Positions 42,798 to 53,194 of a stretch of 64,000 nucleotides of DNA are shown piece by piece. Source of the stretch: Diaporthe sp. PMI_573 (Eukaryota > Ascomycota > Sordariomycetes > Diaporthales > Diaporthaceae); NCBI GenBank assembly GCA_021399435.1, contig JAJTUP010000006.1, positions 558,001-622,000 on the forward strand, read 5' to 3'. Within the stretch, counting starts at the first letter, position 1. The number at the start of each line of letters is the position of its first letter. A model generated the notes under the pieces. That model made no database searches, was not told the DNA's origin, and was given only the letters and a program-made list of their open reading frames with translations. Made by a program: the position numbers and the translations under genes.

Positions 42798-44189
42798 ATG
42801 GCGTATCCAGGCCAAGGGTACGGTCCGGGCGGAGGTGGCGGCTGGCACAACCAAGGGCCCCCTCAGCAGCACTGGGGACCTCCTCAGCAGCACTGGGGAC
42901 CTCCTCAGCAGCAAGGCTACGGCTACAATCAAGGGCCACCACAGCATTACTATCCTCCCCAACAGGGCTACGGGCACCCTCCCCCTCCGCAAAACCAATA
43001 CAATCAATATCAACAGCAACAACCTCAGCAATATTACCACGGCGGCCATGCTCCTAGAGAGCACGCACAACCTCCGCCTCCGCCGCCGCAAGGGGCACAA
43101 CAGTTTGGCCATGGCGCTCCGCAGGGCTACACATTTCAGTACAGTAACTGTCAAGGAAAGCGCAAGGCGTTGCTAATTGGAATCAACTACTTTGGCGTAA
43201 AGGGAGAGCTGAAGGGCTGTATCAACGACACGCGGAATCTCTCGCAATTCCTCGTGGAAAATTGTAAATACAAGCGCGAGGACATGGTGATCTTGACGGA
43301 CGATCAGCAACAGGAGTTCCTGCGACCCACCAGGGAGAACATCTTGCGCGCGATGAACTGGCTGGTTAGTAATGCGCAGCCCAACGACTCGTTGTTCCTG
43401 CACTACTCTGGTAAGCCAATATTATGCATTCTGGCGGGGACCTCGGAGGGGAAGGGCCAGTGCTGACGGTGTTCTCACAGGGCATGGAGGACAGACAAAG
43501 GACCTGGACGGCGATGAGGGGGATGGGTTCGACGAAGTGATCTACCCAATGGATTGGAAAATCAAGGGCCACATTGTCGATGACGAGGTTCATGCAATTG
43601 TCGTCAAGCCCCTCTCACCGGGCGTCCGCCTAACAGCTATCTTCGACTCCTGCCACTCCGGGTCAATGATGGACCTGCCTTACATCTACTCCACCAAGGG
43701 CGTTCTGAAGGAGCCCAACTTGGCCAAGGAAGCCGGCCAGGGGCTGCTTTCCGCCGTCATGTCCTACGCGCGGGGCGACCTTGGTGGCGTGGCGAGCTCC
43801 TTCATGAGCTTCGCCAAGTCCGCTATGACCGGCGACCAGGCGCACGAGCAGACGATACGGACCAAGACGAGCCCTGCGGACGTGATCCTGTGGAGCGGGA
43901 GCAAGGACGACCAGACCAGCGCCGATGCGACCATTGCGTCGCAGGCCACGGGCGCCATGTCCTGGGCGTTCATCTCGGCCCTCAAGAAGCACGGCAAGCA
44001 GACGTATCTCGAGTTGCTGAACAATATTCGCGATGAATTGGAGACCAAGTACACGCAGAAGCCACAGCTCAGCTGCAGTCATCCTCTGGGTGAGTTTCCT
44101 TTCCCTCAGTCTTGGGGATTACTGTCCTTCACACGAACTTGTCACTAACGGGCCACCTGACAGATGTCGACCTGCAATTTATCATGTGA
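42798..44189 (+). CDS. Type I metacaspase
   Basis: Cysteine-type peptidase of family C14B, cleaving after Arg/Lys, linked in fungi to programmed cell death and protein quality control. Three exons: 42798-43410, 43481-44089, 44164-44189; introns of 70 and 74 bp; 415 residues. The N-terminal 115 residues are Gln/Pro/Tyr/Gly-rich, including a repeated PPQQHWG unit, the usual prion-like prodomain of type I enzymes. The p20 domain starts at [13 protein letters not shown]. The catalytic His lies in [11 protein letters not shown], restored by the first splice (residue about 206), and the catalytic Cys in [14 protein letters not shown] (about 262). The p10 part includes [14 protein letters not shown] and [10 protein letters not shown]. 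The last exon encodes only the end DVDLQFIM, typical of the family. Cytosolic. Confidence 0.95.
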
Positions 44190-44689
44190 GGCGGGCCGGG
44201 ATGCCGCAAAAGGGGGCTGGCTGGCTACACTGGCAATGTGGCATGTAGTTGTTTTTTTTTGGGGGGGGGGGCTGCCTGGCGCTCTCGCGCACCACATGTA
44301 TACGTACGAGTTTGTTTTGGAAAATGGGAGCGAAATGGGCTCAAACACCAATCAACCGGATTTGGACGAGCATGCGGTAACGAATGTATTGAATAGACGA
44401 TACTGTCTAATTGGACCAGACGGCCAATATTGCTATGGTGATCCTGCTGTGATTTCTCTCCCGCATGTCTAGCTATTCCGTCCTCACATCGCCTCTCTGG
44501 CCTGATGCGTCTGCTGACCGGGCGCCGACACCCGTGGGGCGGCTCGCCCTCCTCGTCGCCCAGCAACTCCTCGGCCGGAATCATCATCATCCTGACCATC
44601 ATTGGCACGTAAACTCTCTCTCCCAGGTTTCGATTCAGTAATTACCCAGCGTTGCTACCACCAAAGAGTCAGCGGCCTGCTCTCCTCAT
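44190..44689. other. Convergent intergenic region with T9G11 tract
   Basis: About 500 bp after the metacaspase. Contains nine T followed by eleven G (44252-44271). No gene recognised. Confidence 0.5.
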
Positions 44690-44932
44690 TCACTCGACCG
44701 AGTTGTGTGACAGGACCCGCTTGACGCCCTTCTTGATGGACTTCTTGACGGCGACGCTGCCGAACAGCCAGTCGTTGCTGTGGCGGCCCCCGAAGGAGGT
44801 GTTGCGCAGGGGGCGGCCTGTCCAGGGGTTGACGCGGTTGCCGGGGTTGTTTGTGGCGTTATTGGAGTCTGCGGACGAGGCCGAGCAGCTGGTCAGGCTG
44901 GTGTAGGTGCGTTGGGTCTCGAAGCTCTTCAT
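44690..44932 (-). CDS. Small basic protein, hypothetical
   Basis: Single exon of 80 residues from the ATG at 44932 on the minus strand; only non-ATG codons extend it upstream. The first 30 residues are Ser/Thr/Asn-rich. The middle has the more ordered segment NRVNPWTGRPLRNTSFGGR, and the end is basic (VAVKKSIKKGVKRVLSHN). Composition and GC at third positions look coding. No family recognised, no signal peptide. A T10G11 tract lies 55 bp upstream of its start. Confidence 0.45.
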   Translation of the reverse strand: MKSFETQRTYTSLTSCSASSADSNNATNNPGNRVNPWTGRPLRNTSFGGRHSNDWLFGSVAVKKSIKKGVKRVLSHNSVE

Positions 44933-46382
44933 CGGCAAGGGTTGTTGTCCGGTGGGCTCTGTCTTCTTTAGAAGATCGAGCCTAGATTTTTTTTTTGGGG
45001 GGGGGGGTGGTTTGTTTTGGGGTTGGTGACTACTTTGGTCACAATAGGTTTTAATGTTCTTGTGTGTTTGATTTGTTTGTCTGTTTGGATTGGACTGGAT
45101 TGTTTTGATTTGGTTCTGTTTTGCCTTTACTGCAAGTTAAACTTGATCAATTGAGATAGTTCTTATGGAACAAGATAATCTCTTCCAACGGGGGACAAGC
45201 GCTTCTTTTATGTTTTCGTGATCCGACAACCCGACAGTCTCATGGACGGCAAGCCTGGCAAACATTGTCCTACAATCGTCCCACAGCGTCATCCGCCAAG
45301 GAGAGATATCGCTGAATCCCTGCGCACCCAAGAGGCTCAAACGGCTACACGGCACGCCCGTCGCTGCCCTTGATCGACCTACCCCGGCCGCTCGCAGATA
45401 TTCCCGGCCCATCCCCACGGCCCAATCGGCCAATACTGGACGCTCATTAGCCCCCAGCCGAAGGATTAGTCACATGCGTTGGGTGGATGCAGTGCCAAGG
45501 CATGTGAATCAGTGATTCACGCGAGGCTCTCCAATGAGCGTTGGCCGAGGGCGCCTGGGTGTGCTCCGCCGAGCTGACGGCTGAGGCCGTGCCATGGACA
45601 AACAAAGAAGCCTGGCATGCAGGGTGGCCTTGGGGAATGGGTTCCTTGTTTCTGATTTTGCTGCTGTGCGATGACGGCGCCGCTGATTGACATTAGACCG
45701 GCCGTGCGGCCGTCTCCCGTTGGTTCGTCCTGCCGTTCTCCCTGCCGGATCCCCGGAGGTGGGGCCCCCGGGCTGCAACATCGCCTGCGAGAGGACAATT
45801 ACACAGTATATGTGGGGAACCGGATAAGATAAGCATGCCAGTCGCAGGCATTTGCAGCATTGGTGCCTAGGCATCTTCTTGGGGGACCTCGGGCTGGCCG
45901 AGTCGTTTCATGCACCTACCGAACCCCCGAACAACGCCGAGCCTCGAGGCGAGCGACCAGCGAACCGGTTCATTTTGCGGCTTTCTTGGGTCGCTGGTTG
46001 CCCAATCAGCCGGTATGCCGCGTATATTAGAGCACTGCCAGTTGCTCACGTGCATGGGCCCTGTGACGGGACGCCGCCCCTAGAGCGTCGCATCGCGAAC
46101 TGCTGTGCTGAGTCGCCGCGTGATCGTCCTGAGCTGCCGGGCGGAATGCCTTGCCTCGGCGCCGGTCCTGTCGTCGGGTCCGCCGTGCGGCGACAATATT
46201 GACTCGGCGCTGCAATCCCGGCTGGCCGAACAAAGTGCCGCGTCATTGCTGCGCTGGCCCACTGCAACATCGTCACTCGGTGTTGATCATTCTATATTTG
46301 GTGTGCCGATTGAATGGGCTGATGGGCCCGTGTTTTTTTTTTTTTATGCCAAGGATGATTGAAGATCACAGCAGTGCACAAC
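44933..46382. other. Intergenic region left of the transposon
   Basis: About 1.45 kb. Contains the T10G11 tract (44987-45007) and T13 at 46333-46345. A minus-strand frame at 45137-45433 lacks an ATG at its head and has no domain. Nothing firmly coding. Confidence 0.45.
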
Positions 46383-46410
46383 CACGGTCCAAGCAAAAAA
46401 ACGAGTACAC
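46383..46410 (+). repeat. Terminal inverted repeat, left
   Basis: 28 bases, exact reverse complement of 47707-47734. Begins CACGGTCC, contains A7, ends GAGTACAC. Confidence 0.9.
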
Positions 46411-46489
46411 CCAAACCACCCGGGCCACCCAAATTGCAACCACACCATAGTGCCCCTTCATTTAATTTGTACTGCAGCTACATACAAAC

Positions 46490-47626
46490 TCAATGGCCAG
46501 TAATTGACCCTTGGTTATTGAGGCAGTCCTCTAGTATCATGGGTATTTGGTCTATCCAGCGGTTCACGGTCTCTTTCGTGAGGGCGTTGAAGCCATCTTG
46601 GGCGGCCGATTTGAGTGTTTCTTCGTCCCAGTGAGGTTGTCGCCGTACGTATTCTTTTGGTCCCCTCCACGCCTTCTCAATAGGGCTGGCGACGAGGTCT
46701 GGGCTCTGGGGGCAGTTAAATAAGCTCGTGACGCCATGGTCGGCTTTCCATTTCCTCACAATGTTGTTTCCTCGCATGCCGCCGTGCCCAGAGTCATTAT
46801 CTTCCTCAAGAACGAAGTTATCGCCACGAGCGATCCACGCCCCTACTATCGGCTGGAGAATCTCATCACGATAGACTCGGAGGGTCATCTTTCCATTAGA
46901 ATTACCCGAAATGTCGTACCAGTGGAGGCCGTCTTTGAAGCCATCATAGCCAACGGCAGCCCACGCGTGGAAACGCTTCTGCTTCTGGTCAAGTTCTCGC
47001 TCTGGTTGCTTCTTTTCGACTAAACAGTCAGGGCAAGTTCTCTCCCATGGGCGTCTACAGACATAAATATATCCCTGAGGACCATAGCCGAAGTGTGTTT
47101 CGTCAGAAAAGCGTATATGCCGCCAGTCTTCGGCAAGAGGGTATTTTTCTAGCATCTGGCGACAGTATTCTTCGCGGATATCCCCTAATTTAGAGGATAT
47201 CCAACGCTTCTGGCAAGCAACACAGAAGCGGAAGTCACGAGACTTCAGAGCCCTCTGTACGGTCTGCCCAGAGACGTTAATATCTAGGCCAGCGGCAGCC
47301 GGCATAGCCGCCCACGGCGTTGTACGGCCGTCGAAGCCTTCTGACTCAATAAACCTCTCAAGAGTAGTTAAGTCTTCGTCTGAGAGAAGTTTCTTACGGC
47401 TACGTGTTTCTTGGAAGGCGTTGTGGAATGTACGGTGTGTGGTATTAGAATGCCCTTCCCGGAGGGCCTTCCAGCCGGCATTGTGGCTAAATCCGAACTG
47501 CTTAAAGATGTCGCTCTTAAAATAGGGTTTTCCAAGGGAATCTGCATATTGAATTGCACCGATCAATCGGTTTTTCTTTGGAGTATCGTTATGTGTTATC
47601 CCCATAGTGTAAAAAAATTCTTTCAT
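46490..47626 (-). CDS. Tc1/mariner-type DDE transposase
   Basis: Cut-and-paste transposase, 378 residues from the ATG at 47626. The frame continues upstream to an ATG at 47764, but that part translates the terminal repeat itself. The N-terminal half has helix-turn-helix character (NRLIGAIQYADSLGKPYFKSD, then a second module ending TVQRALKSRDF). The catalytic core shows the first Asp in RFSDETHFGYG, the second in LEEDNDSGHGG, and the acidic third residue in SPIEKAWRGPKEYVRR. By hand count about 40 residues separate the second Asp from the Glu, more than the usual 34 of Tc1, partly because SPDL-x-PIE is stretched to SPDLVASPIE. No stop or frameshift, so it may be active. Fungal relatives are usually annotated 'transposable element tc1 transposase'. 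Confidence 0.9.
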   Translation of the reverse strand: MKEFFYTMGITHNDTPKKNRLIGAIQYADSLGKPYFKSDIFKQFGFSHNAGWKALREGHSNTTHRTFHNAFQETRSRKKLLSDEDLTTLERFIESEGFDGRTTPWAAMPAAAGLDINVSGQTVQRALKSRDFRFCVACQKRWISSKLGDIREEYCRQMLEKYPLAEDWRHIRFSDETHFGYGPQGYIYVCRRPWERTCPDCLVEKKQPERELDQKQKRFHAWAAVGYDGFKDGLHWYDISGNSNGKMTLRVYRDEILQPIVGAWIARGDNFVLEEDNDSGHGGMRGNNIVRKWKADHGVTSLFNCPQSPDLVASPIEKAWRGPKEYVRRQPHWDEETLKSAAQDGFNALTKETVNRWIDQIPMILEDCLNNQGSITGH

Positions 47627-47706
47627 AAAGTTATGGTTGTTTAAAGTTGAAGGTGGTGAAGGTCGAGAAAAAGGGGTGCGGAGATGTGGTGTGGGGATGA
47701 CGTATA

Positions 47707-47734
47707 GTGTACTCGTTTTTTTGCTTGGACCGTG
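47707..47734 (-). repeat. Terminal inverted repeat, right
   Basis: 28 bases, exact reverse complement of the left repeat at 46383-46410. Confidence 0.9.
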
Positions 47735-48141
47735 ACAACCTTGCGTTGGAGTTGAGCTTTGCATGCTGATCTTCAGTAGGACCTCTCTGATCTTCGGTAG
47801 GACTTATCGAGCGTCGTTGAGCTTGCTGATTGCTTGTGCACTAGGAAGAGTGCTTGTTGTCAGTGTGGCTGGCACACGGATCCTCCTACTGCAAGGCGAT
47901 ACGAGAAAACTTGCGCCGCAACAGGCTAAGAGCGTCGCATCGTGCGTTATCGTATTCCTCGTACCGTATCTCCTCGACCTCCACAAAAAAGATGGGCTTC
48001 AGGAGGCTTAGTCATCCAGTCATCTCAGAGGGACGACGCGCAATCTACGGACCCACGAACATCCCTCCAACGATGGTGATGTGGTCGCAGCTGATCACTT
48101 GACAAGGCATCGGCCCTGGTACCCTCCCCGGAACATCCATC
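47735..48141. other. Spacer between transposon and ACC-synthase-like gene
   Basis: About 400 bp that should contain the promoter of the downstream gene. No clear TATA box. The transposon sits directly upstream. Confidence 0.5.
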
Positions 48142-49680
48142 ATGCCTCCTCTACCGCCCTCGCGGCGTGGACAGGACAATGTCCGCCCGGATCAGATGAT
48201 CGACCTCAGCAGGAGGCTCGCGCAGAACACCTACCACAAGAAGTTCAACCCGAGCGGCATAGTCGACCTGGGCTCCGCAAAGAACGAGTTGATGATCGAC
48301 GAGCTTCAGACCTGGCTGGCGAGACATGACGACGAGAAGGACAAGGCCGACTGTAAGGCCACTCACTCCTACTGGGCACCAGGCACCCAGCCCACCCAGC
48401 CCATCCAGCCGTGGACCAGGGGCTGATCAGTTGAACCTCTCGTCCTAGATCTGAAGTACAACGACACACAGTGCTCCCCCGCGCTCCCAGCCTCGGCCGC
48501 GGAGTTTATGAACCACTTCTTCAGCCCCAGGATCCTCCTCACCTCGTCGAATATTCTTGCCGGCAATGGTGTGACCGCCTTGCTCGACACGCTCTTCTTC
48601 AACATCGCGGATGAGGGCGAGGTCGTGCTATTCCCGACGCCTAGCTACGGCATGTTTGCCCACGACGTGACCACGAGAAACGGACTCCACCTCGTCGGCG
48701 TCCCCTGCGACGATATCACCGAGGCGCGCTTCCACCAGCACATCCGCCCCGGCAGACCCCAGCCCGAGCTTATCAACCGATTCGAGACCGCCGCCGCCGA
48801 GCAGCGCCGGCTGGGGAGGCGTGTTGCCGCCCTGCTTATTGCGAACCCGGACAACCCCCATGCCCGGTGCTACACGTCGGAGCTGCTGCGGTATATGGTC
48901 GACTTCTGCCAGCGCGAGTCGATACATTTTGTCGTGGACGAGATCTATGCGCTCAGTGGCGGCGCCAACTTCACAAGTGTGTTGAGCCTGGACCTGCGCG
49001 ATGCTGCTGGGAATGTCCACGTACTTTGGGGCATGAGCAAGGACTTTGGCATGGGCGGCTGCCGGGTTGGCTTCCTTGCCACGTACAATGAGCGCCTATA
49101 CCAGTCAATGCGGACTGTGAGGTAAGCTTTTCTCGTTGCCTCCAGCGAGCTTTCTTTTGTTGTCGAAGCACACGCCATGACTTAACATCAACGTGTTTCC
49201 AGCATGTTCACCTGGATCTCGGCTTTTGGTGGAATGGCGGCCACGACGGTCTTGTCAAATCCCAAATACGTCCGGAGGAGGTACCTGCCCATGTACCACA
49301 AAATCCTGAACAAGAGGAGGAAACAGCTCGAGGAATTCCTGAATGCAAACCTGATCCGGTACACCACCCCCGACGCGGCCTTCTTCGCCTTTGTCGACCT
49401 TTCCAGCTGGCTGTCCAACGTCGATGGCGACAATGACAAGGAGGGTGAGGTCAACCTGTTGGAGTACCTGATGGCTCGCGGTGTGTTTCTTGAGCCAGGC
49501 AGCGCCTTCTCAGCCAAGGTGCCGGGGAGCTTCCGCTTGAATTACGGCACAGACGATGTCATCTTCAAGCTCGGGCTGAAGAGACTTGCCTCTGCCCTCA
49601 AGACGCTAGAAGAGGAAGACAAGGAGTCGTTCAGGAAAGAGGCCAAGGCTTCACGGACGAGCTTATTGTGTTTCAAATGA
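48142..49680 (+). CDS. ACC-synthase-like PLP-dependent aminotransferase (fold type I)
   Basis: Class I/II aminotransferase of the fungal group labelled 1-aminocyclopropane-1-carboxylate synthase-like. Three exons: 48142-48352, 48449-49121, 49203-49680; introns of 96 and 81 bp; 453 residues. Visible motifs: VDLGSAKNELMIDELQTWL; the glycine turn ILAGNGVTALLDTLF; the cofactor-stacking Tyr in LFPTPSYGMFAHD; LIANPDNPHARCYT, with the Asn that contacts PLP; HFVVDEIYALSGG; and the PLP lysine in GMSKDFGMGGCRVGF (about residue 266). The small domain ends with GVFLEPGSAF and SFRLNYGTDD, carrying the carboxylate-binding Arg. Real ACC synthase activity in fungi is rare; many such proteins have other or unknown substrates, so the exact reaction is open. 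Cytosolic. Confidence 0.9.
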
Positions 49681-50094
49681 CCAGGCGTCTGAGTACCTTT
49701 TTCTCTGCCTTTTTGTTTTGCTATGGTATTGGTGAGGAGATGATGGGCAGTCATCTCTCACCAACAGTGACAGCAAGGGCAATCGACGGCTTGTCGTTCC
49801 TTCTGAACTTATTTTCGGTCTTAATGCGTCTGGTAGAGGGGCCCAGGTCACATCCCTCTCCGGTACCTCTTTCAATTCTACCTTGAACACGCTCTTATAA
49901 ATATTAGACAGCGGCATCTCACGCGGCTCGCGGGCCCCCGAAAAGTCGCCAGGCATTTACCAGTATAGAATGGATGGTGAAGGGCCTATCTGGGCATTCG
50001 AGTTTATCCTCTTACTCTTCACAGATCACACGTATCGTCCTATTGATCCCTACGAGATATTCCGCCGTCCTGCAATTCCTTCCAGGCATACAAG
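49681..50094. other. Intergenic region, nothing recognised
   Basis: About 410 bp. T-rich after the stop at 49680, and contains a leader-like stretch before the next ATG. Confidence 0.5.
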
Positions 50095-51413
50095 ATGTCC
50101 AAGTCTGTAGCTGCCGGCCGCGCCAAATCGATCCCTACCTTGGTAATATCGAACGACGGTGCGAGCAGTTCTCGAGATCCTGCCAAATTTGAATTCCGGG
50201 AAACAGACGAGTCCTCCCCTCCGCAATGTTCGTCCAGCCCTACAAGATCAGAACAGAGTACCTCGTCGACCAGCAGCAGTTCGATCTATTCAGATCGTGA
50301 TGAGCAAGCCACTTGCCCACCGCATGCGCCACGAGAACGTGCATCAGAGGCTGCTGCGCGGACAGCGGATGCAGGCTTGACGCCTCGTCCTTCCCCTGCA
50401 CTAGACTCACGATTGCACGAGCCTGTACCAAGTGCTCCCGCGAGGGCAGGTCTTCCAGAGTCAAAGCCTGAACCTACGCTGAGGTCGTCGCTGCGGCTGT
50501 CCTTTACTTCTTTCGTGTCGAGGCTGTTCACCCCGAGCAGGAAGTGGCGCCACGGCTCTAGTCTTTCCAAGGCCTACGAGGATGACCGGAAAGAATCTGA
50601 GAGGCTGGATCGATGGGCTGCTCGTCGAGCATTACTCCCTTTGAAGTAGGTCGGGTCTACCATGCTGCTAGCCAGAATAACGACTTCAAGTAACTAATCA
50701 CCTCTCAGTTTGCCGAACCAACTCGTTCTGTGCAGGCGAATGATTCACCATCCGAATGACCATGGAATCAAAATCATCGAGAACTGCAGCAAGTTGTCTC
50801 TGTTGGTGGGCCACGGAGAACGCTCCCACTTGCACAGCAAATTCCGAGGAGTCAGTCTTTGTCTGGGCGGCAGATGGTACGCAACATGGACCCAGCCCTT
50901 CTTGAAGGCTTATATTCACAAGCATCAAATCACCGTCGAGGTGTGTGACCACCAATTAGAAACTGCGCCAGAGACCACAGTCGTCAAAGCATGGCATGTG
51001 CCTAAAGACAAGCACGCTTGGCACTTCGCAGTCGGGATCCTTGGCCCCATTGACAAGACCACCACCGTGCAAGAAGATTTTGTGTGGTATACGAAACGGG
51101 ATTACTTGCTGGAAGGCGGGGAAAAGCACCGACATGGCTCTTTTCTCATCCAAGTCTCGACTCAAAAGGTTGTGGCCATCCTCGAGCGCCGGCTGACGAG
51201 GAAGGGGTCTTCAGTCGTGTCCATGAGCTTCAAAATCTCTTTTCTCGGTTCCGGGCATCAATATGGAGGACTGTGGAAGATCATTGTATTTGCAATCGGT
51301 CTCTGCGGACAGTGAGTATTGGCCATGACTGGCTGAGCTTGTCACTTGTGGGTAGCACGCAGTTCCTGGTGTCACCAAGGGAGCACGCAACACCTTTCTC
51401 GAAGGTTTCCTGA
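50095..51413 (+). CDS. Unknown protein with disordered N-terminus and folded C-terminus
   Basis: Not recognised. Exon 1 is 50095-50645; a 63-bp intron (GTAGGT...TCTCAG) leads to exon 2 from 50709. The frame could stop at 51315 (385 residues), but a strong donor GTGAGT at 51312 and acceptor GGGTAG at 51355 give a third exon 51356-51413 and a 403-residue product. Residues 1-150 are Ser/Pro-rich and disordered. Residues about 155-185 form a charged helix (KAYEDDRKESERLDRWAARR). The remainder looks like a compact beta-rich domain with many Trp/His/Tyr (KIIENCSKLSLLVGHGERS, GGRWYATWTQPFLKAYIHKH, DKHAWHFAVGILGP). The end is hydrophobic (LWKIIVFAIGLCG). No signal peptide. A membrane-associated or binding function cannot be told apart from sequence. 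Confidence 0.65.
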
Positions 51414-51980
51414 TTCCTATTATCCCATGCACAGAAAGAAGCAGCCAAAAATAAGCCTTAATCAGTCCCATGTCTCAATTGTTGTGAGAAAAGAAGAGAC
51501 TGGCATCCCGGCAGCGCGTGTCCTCCCCCATGAATAGATCACGCTTACCTGAAAAGGAAATCTCGGCACAACCTCCGTGATGGCACGACGGCCCACGATG
51601 TGCTACCATAATTTTCCACCTGAGCTTGGCCCTGACGGCCCGGACATGCGCTGTATTTCATTTAAACCACGACCTTGTCCATTCGTGGTCACATTGGGCC
51701 AGACCCGGGAGACGCTCCCTTCCCCCTGGAAGCGCACCCATGACCACACCAGAAGCCTCCCGCGAGCCGGCGGAGCAATTTAAGCTTTGCCATGGGGACG
51801 GAAGCTAACTTCTATTCCGGGTATTCTTGAGGATCCAATATGTGATCAATCTGGTATAAGTGACCACTGCGCCGAGCAGATCCAAGAGACACTGGAGAGA
51901 CCCGAGATCTTCACCTCGACCGAACTCTACTCCCTGCGACCCCATCAGCCGCCCTCCCTATTCCCCTGCCGATCACCACA
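51414..51980. other. Promoter region of the glucuronan lyase gene
   Basis: About 570 bp. A TATAAG motif at about 51854 lies 127 bp before the ATG at 51981 and may be the core promoter. No other element recognised. Confidence 0.4.
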
Positions 51981-53194
51981 ATGAGGACCTTCAGCCTCGC
52001 CTCCGTCGCAGCCTTGCTGGCCAGCGCCAATGCGGGCACCGTCATCTGGGACGGCCGCTTCAACGACCTCTCGTCGGCCGCAGACCTGAATAGCTGGTCC
52101 TGGTCAAACCAGGTCGGGCCGTACCAGTACTACATCCACGGCTCCGGCTCCGTCACCGAGTACGTCAATTTGTCGCCCTCGTACAAGAACCCGGCCGACA
52201 CGACGTCCAAGCAGGGGGCCAAGATCACGCTCACCAACACGGCGTACTGGAACGGCCAGAACATGCGCCGCACGGAGCTCATCCCTCAGACGTCCGCGGG
52301 CATCAACAAGGGCAAGGTGTGGTACCACTTCTCGATGATGACGAGCGGCACCAACTACCCGTCCATCTACCGCGAGCACCAGATCAACTTCTTCGAGAGC
52401 CACTTCACCGAGATGAAGTCAGGCTGGATCTCGGGCGAGGCCGCCACGAGCAACCCTAATCTCCAGTGGATGGTCGGCGGCGTGAGCAAGTGGTCTACGA
52501 ACTTTACTGCCGGCGTCTGGCACAATGGTAAGTCAATATCAACCATGAGCTCCTCCATCACGTTCCCTCCTCCGGCATGTCCAATTTCGTCGAGACTTTT
52601 ACTAACCAAGCTTAGTCGCCTACGAAATCGACTTCAGCGCCAACACGGTTGGCTTCTGGCACTCGACCGGCTCAGACCCCCTCAAGCTGACCGTGTCCCC
52701 CGTCAGCGCCAGCACAAGCAGCAACGGCGCCGACTGGCACCTGGGCGTGCTCGAGCTCCCCAGGAGCGGCTACTCGGATAGCAACGAGGACTTCTACTTC
52801 TCTGGTGTGTACGTCGAGTCCGGCAGCCTGACGACCACGATCGGATCCGGAGGTAAGTAACCTGCATCTGCCCCAGCGACAGGATTACCGGTATCACCTG
52901 AGGCTAAGAACCGAACCACCCACAGGCTCATCGGGCGGTGGTTCCTCCTCCTCCTCGTCCGCGCCGTCCAGCACCGCCACGTCTAGCAAGAGCACGACCT
53001 CGGTCGCGTCAACAACCTCCAAGGCGCCGGCGACGAGCACGACCTCCTCCGCGTCCGCGACGGCCACGGCGCCTGGTGGCTGCACCGCTGCCAAGTGGGC
53101 CCAGTGCGGCGGTGCGAGCTGGACTGGCTGCACGGTCTGTGACTCGGGAAGCACTTGCACCAAGTCGAACGAGTACTACTCTCAGTGCCTGTAG
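51981..53194 (+). CDS. Secreted glucuronan lyase (PL20) with C-terminal CBM1
   Basis: Polysaccharide lyase family 20: beta-elimination of beta-1,4-linked glucuronic acid polymers, outside the cell. Three exons: 51981-52527, 52616-52852, 52926-53194; introns of 88 bp (with TACTAAC branch) and 73 bp; 350 residues. Signal peptide at 1-18 ([18 protein letters not shown]). The jelly-roll catalytic domain, about 19-260, shows motifs known from the Trichoderma enzyme: [76 protein letters not shown] Ser/Thr/Ala linker follows. A fungal cellulose-binding module (CBM1) forms the last 37 residues, with six Cys, Trp and the YYSQCL ending. The module would anchor the lyase to cellulose in plant or algal walls. 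Likely used in saprotrophic or plant-associated growth. Confidence 0.93.

Larger units (their letters stand above)
46383..47734 (-). mobile_element. Tc1/mariner-superfamily DNA transposon
   Basis: A 1352-bp unit bounded by perfect 28-bp inverted repeats (46383-46410 and 47707-47734), each starting CACGGTCCAAGC at its outer end. One transposase gene lies inside on the minus strand. Tc1 elements duplicate a TA on insertion, but no TA sits directly outside these repeats, so the true ends may extend a little further: the left side continues outward as CAGTGCACAAC, which looks like a fungal Tc1 terminus, but the right side does not match well. The coding frame is undamaged and the repeats are identical, which suggests a fairly recent insertion. 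Confidence 0.85.

Noticed and set aside
45137..45433. 98-codon minus-strand frame
   Set aside because: No ATG at its head, no motif, and no splice partner found.
47627..47764. Extended N-terminus of the transposase
   Set aside because: It would translate the terminal inverted repeat and flank. The internal ATG at 47626 fits the family start better.
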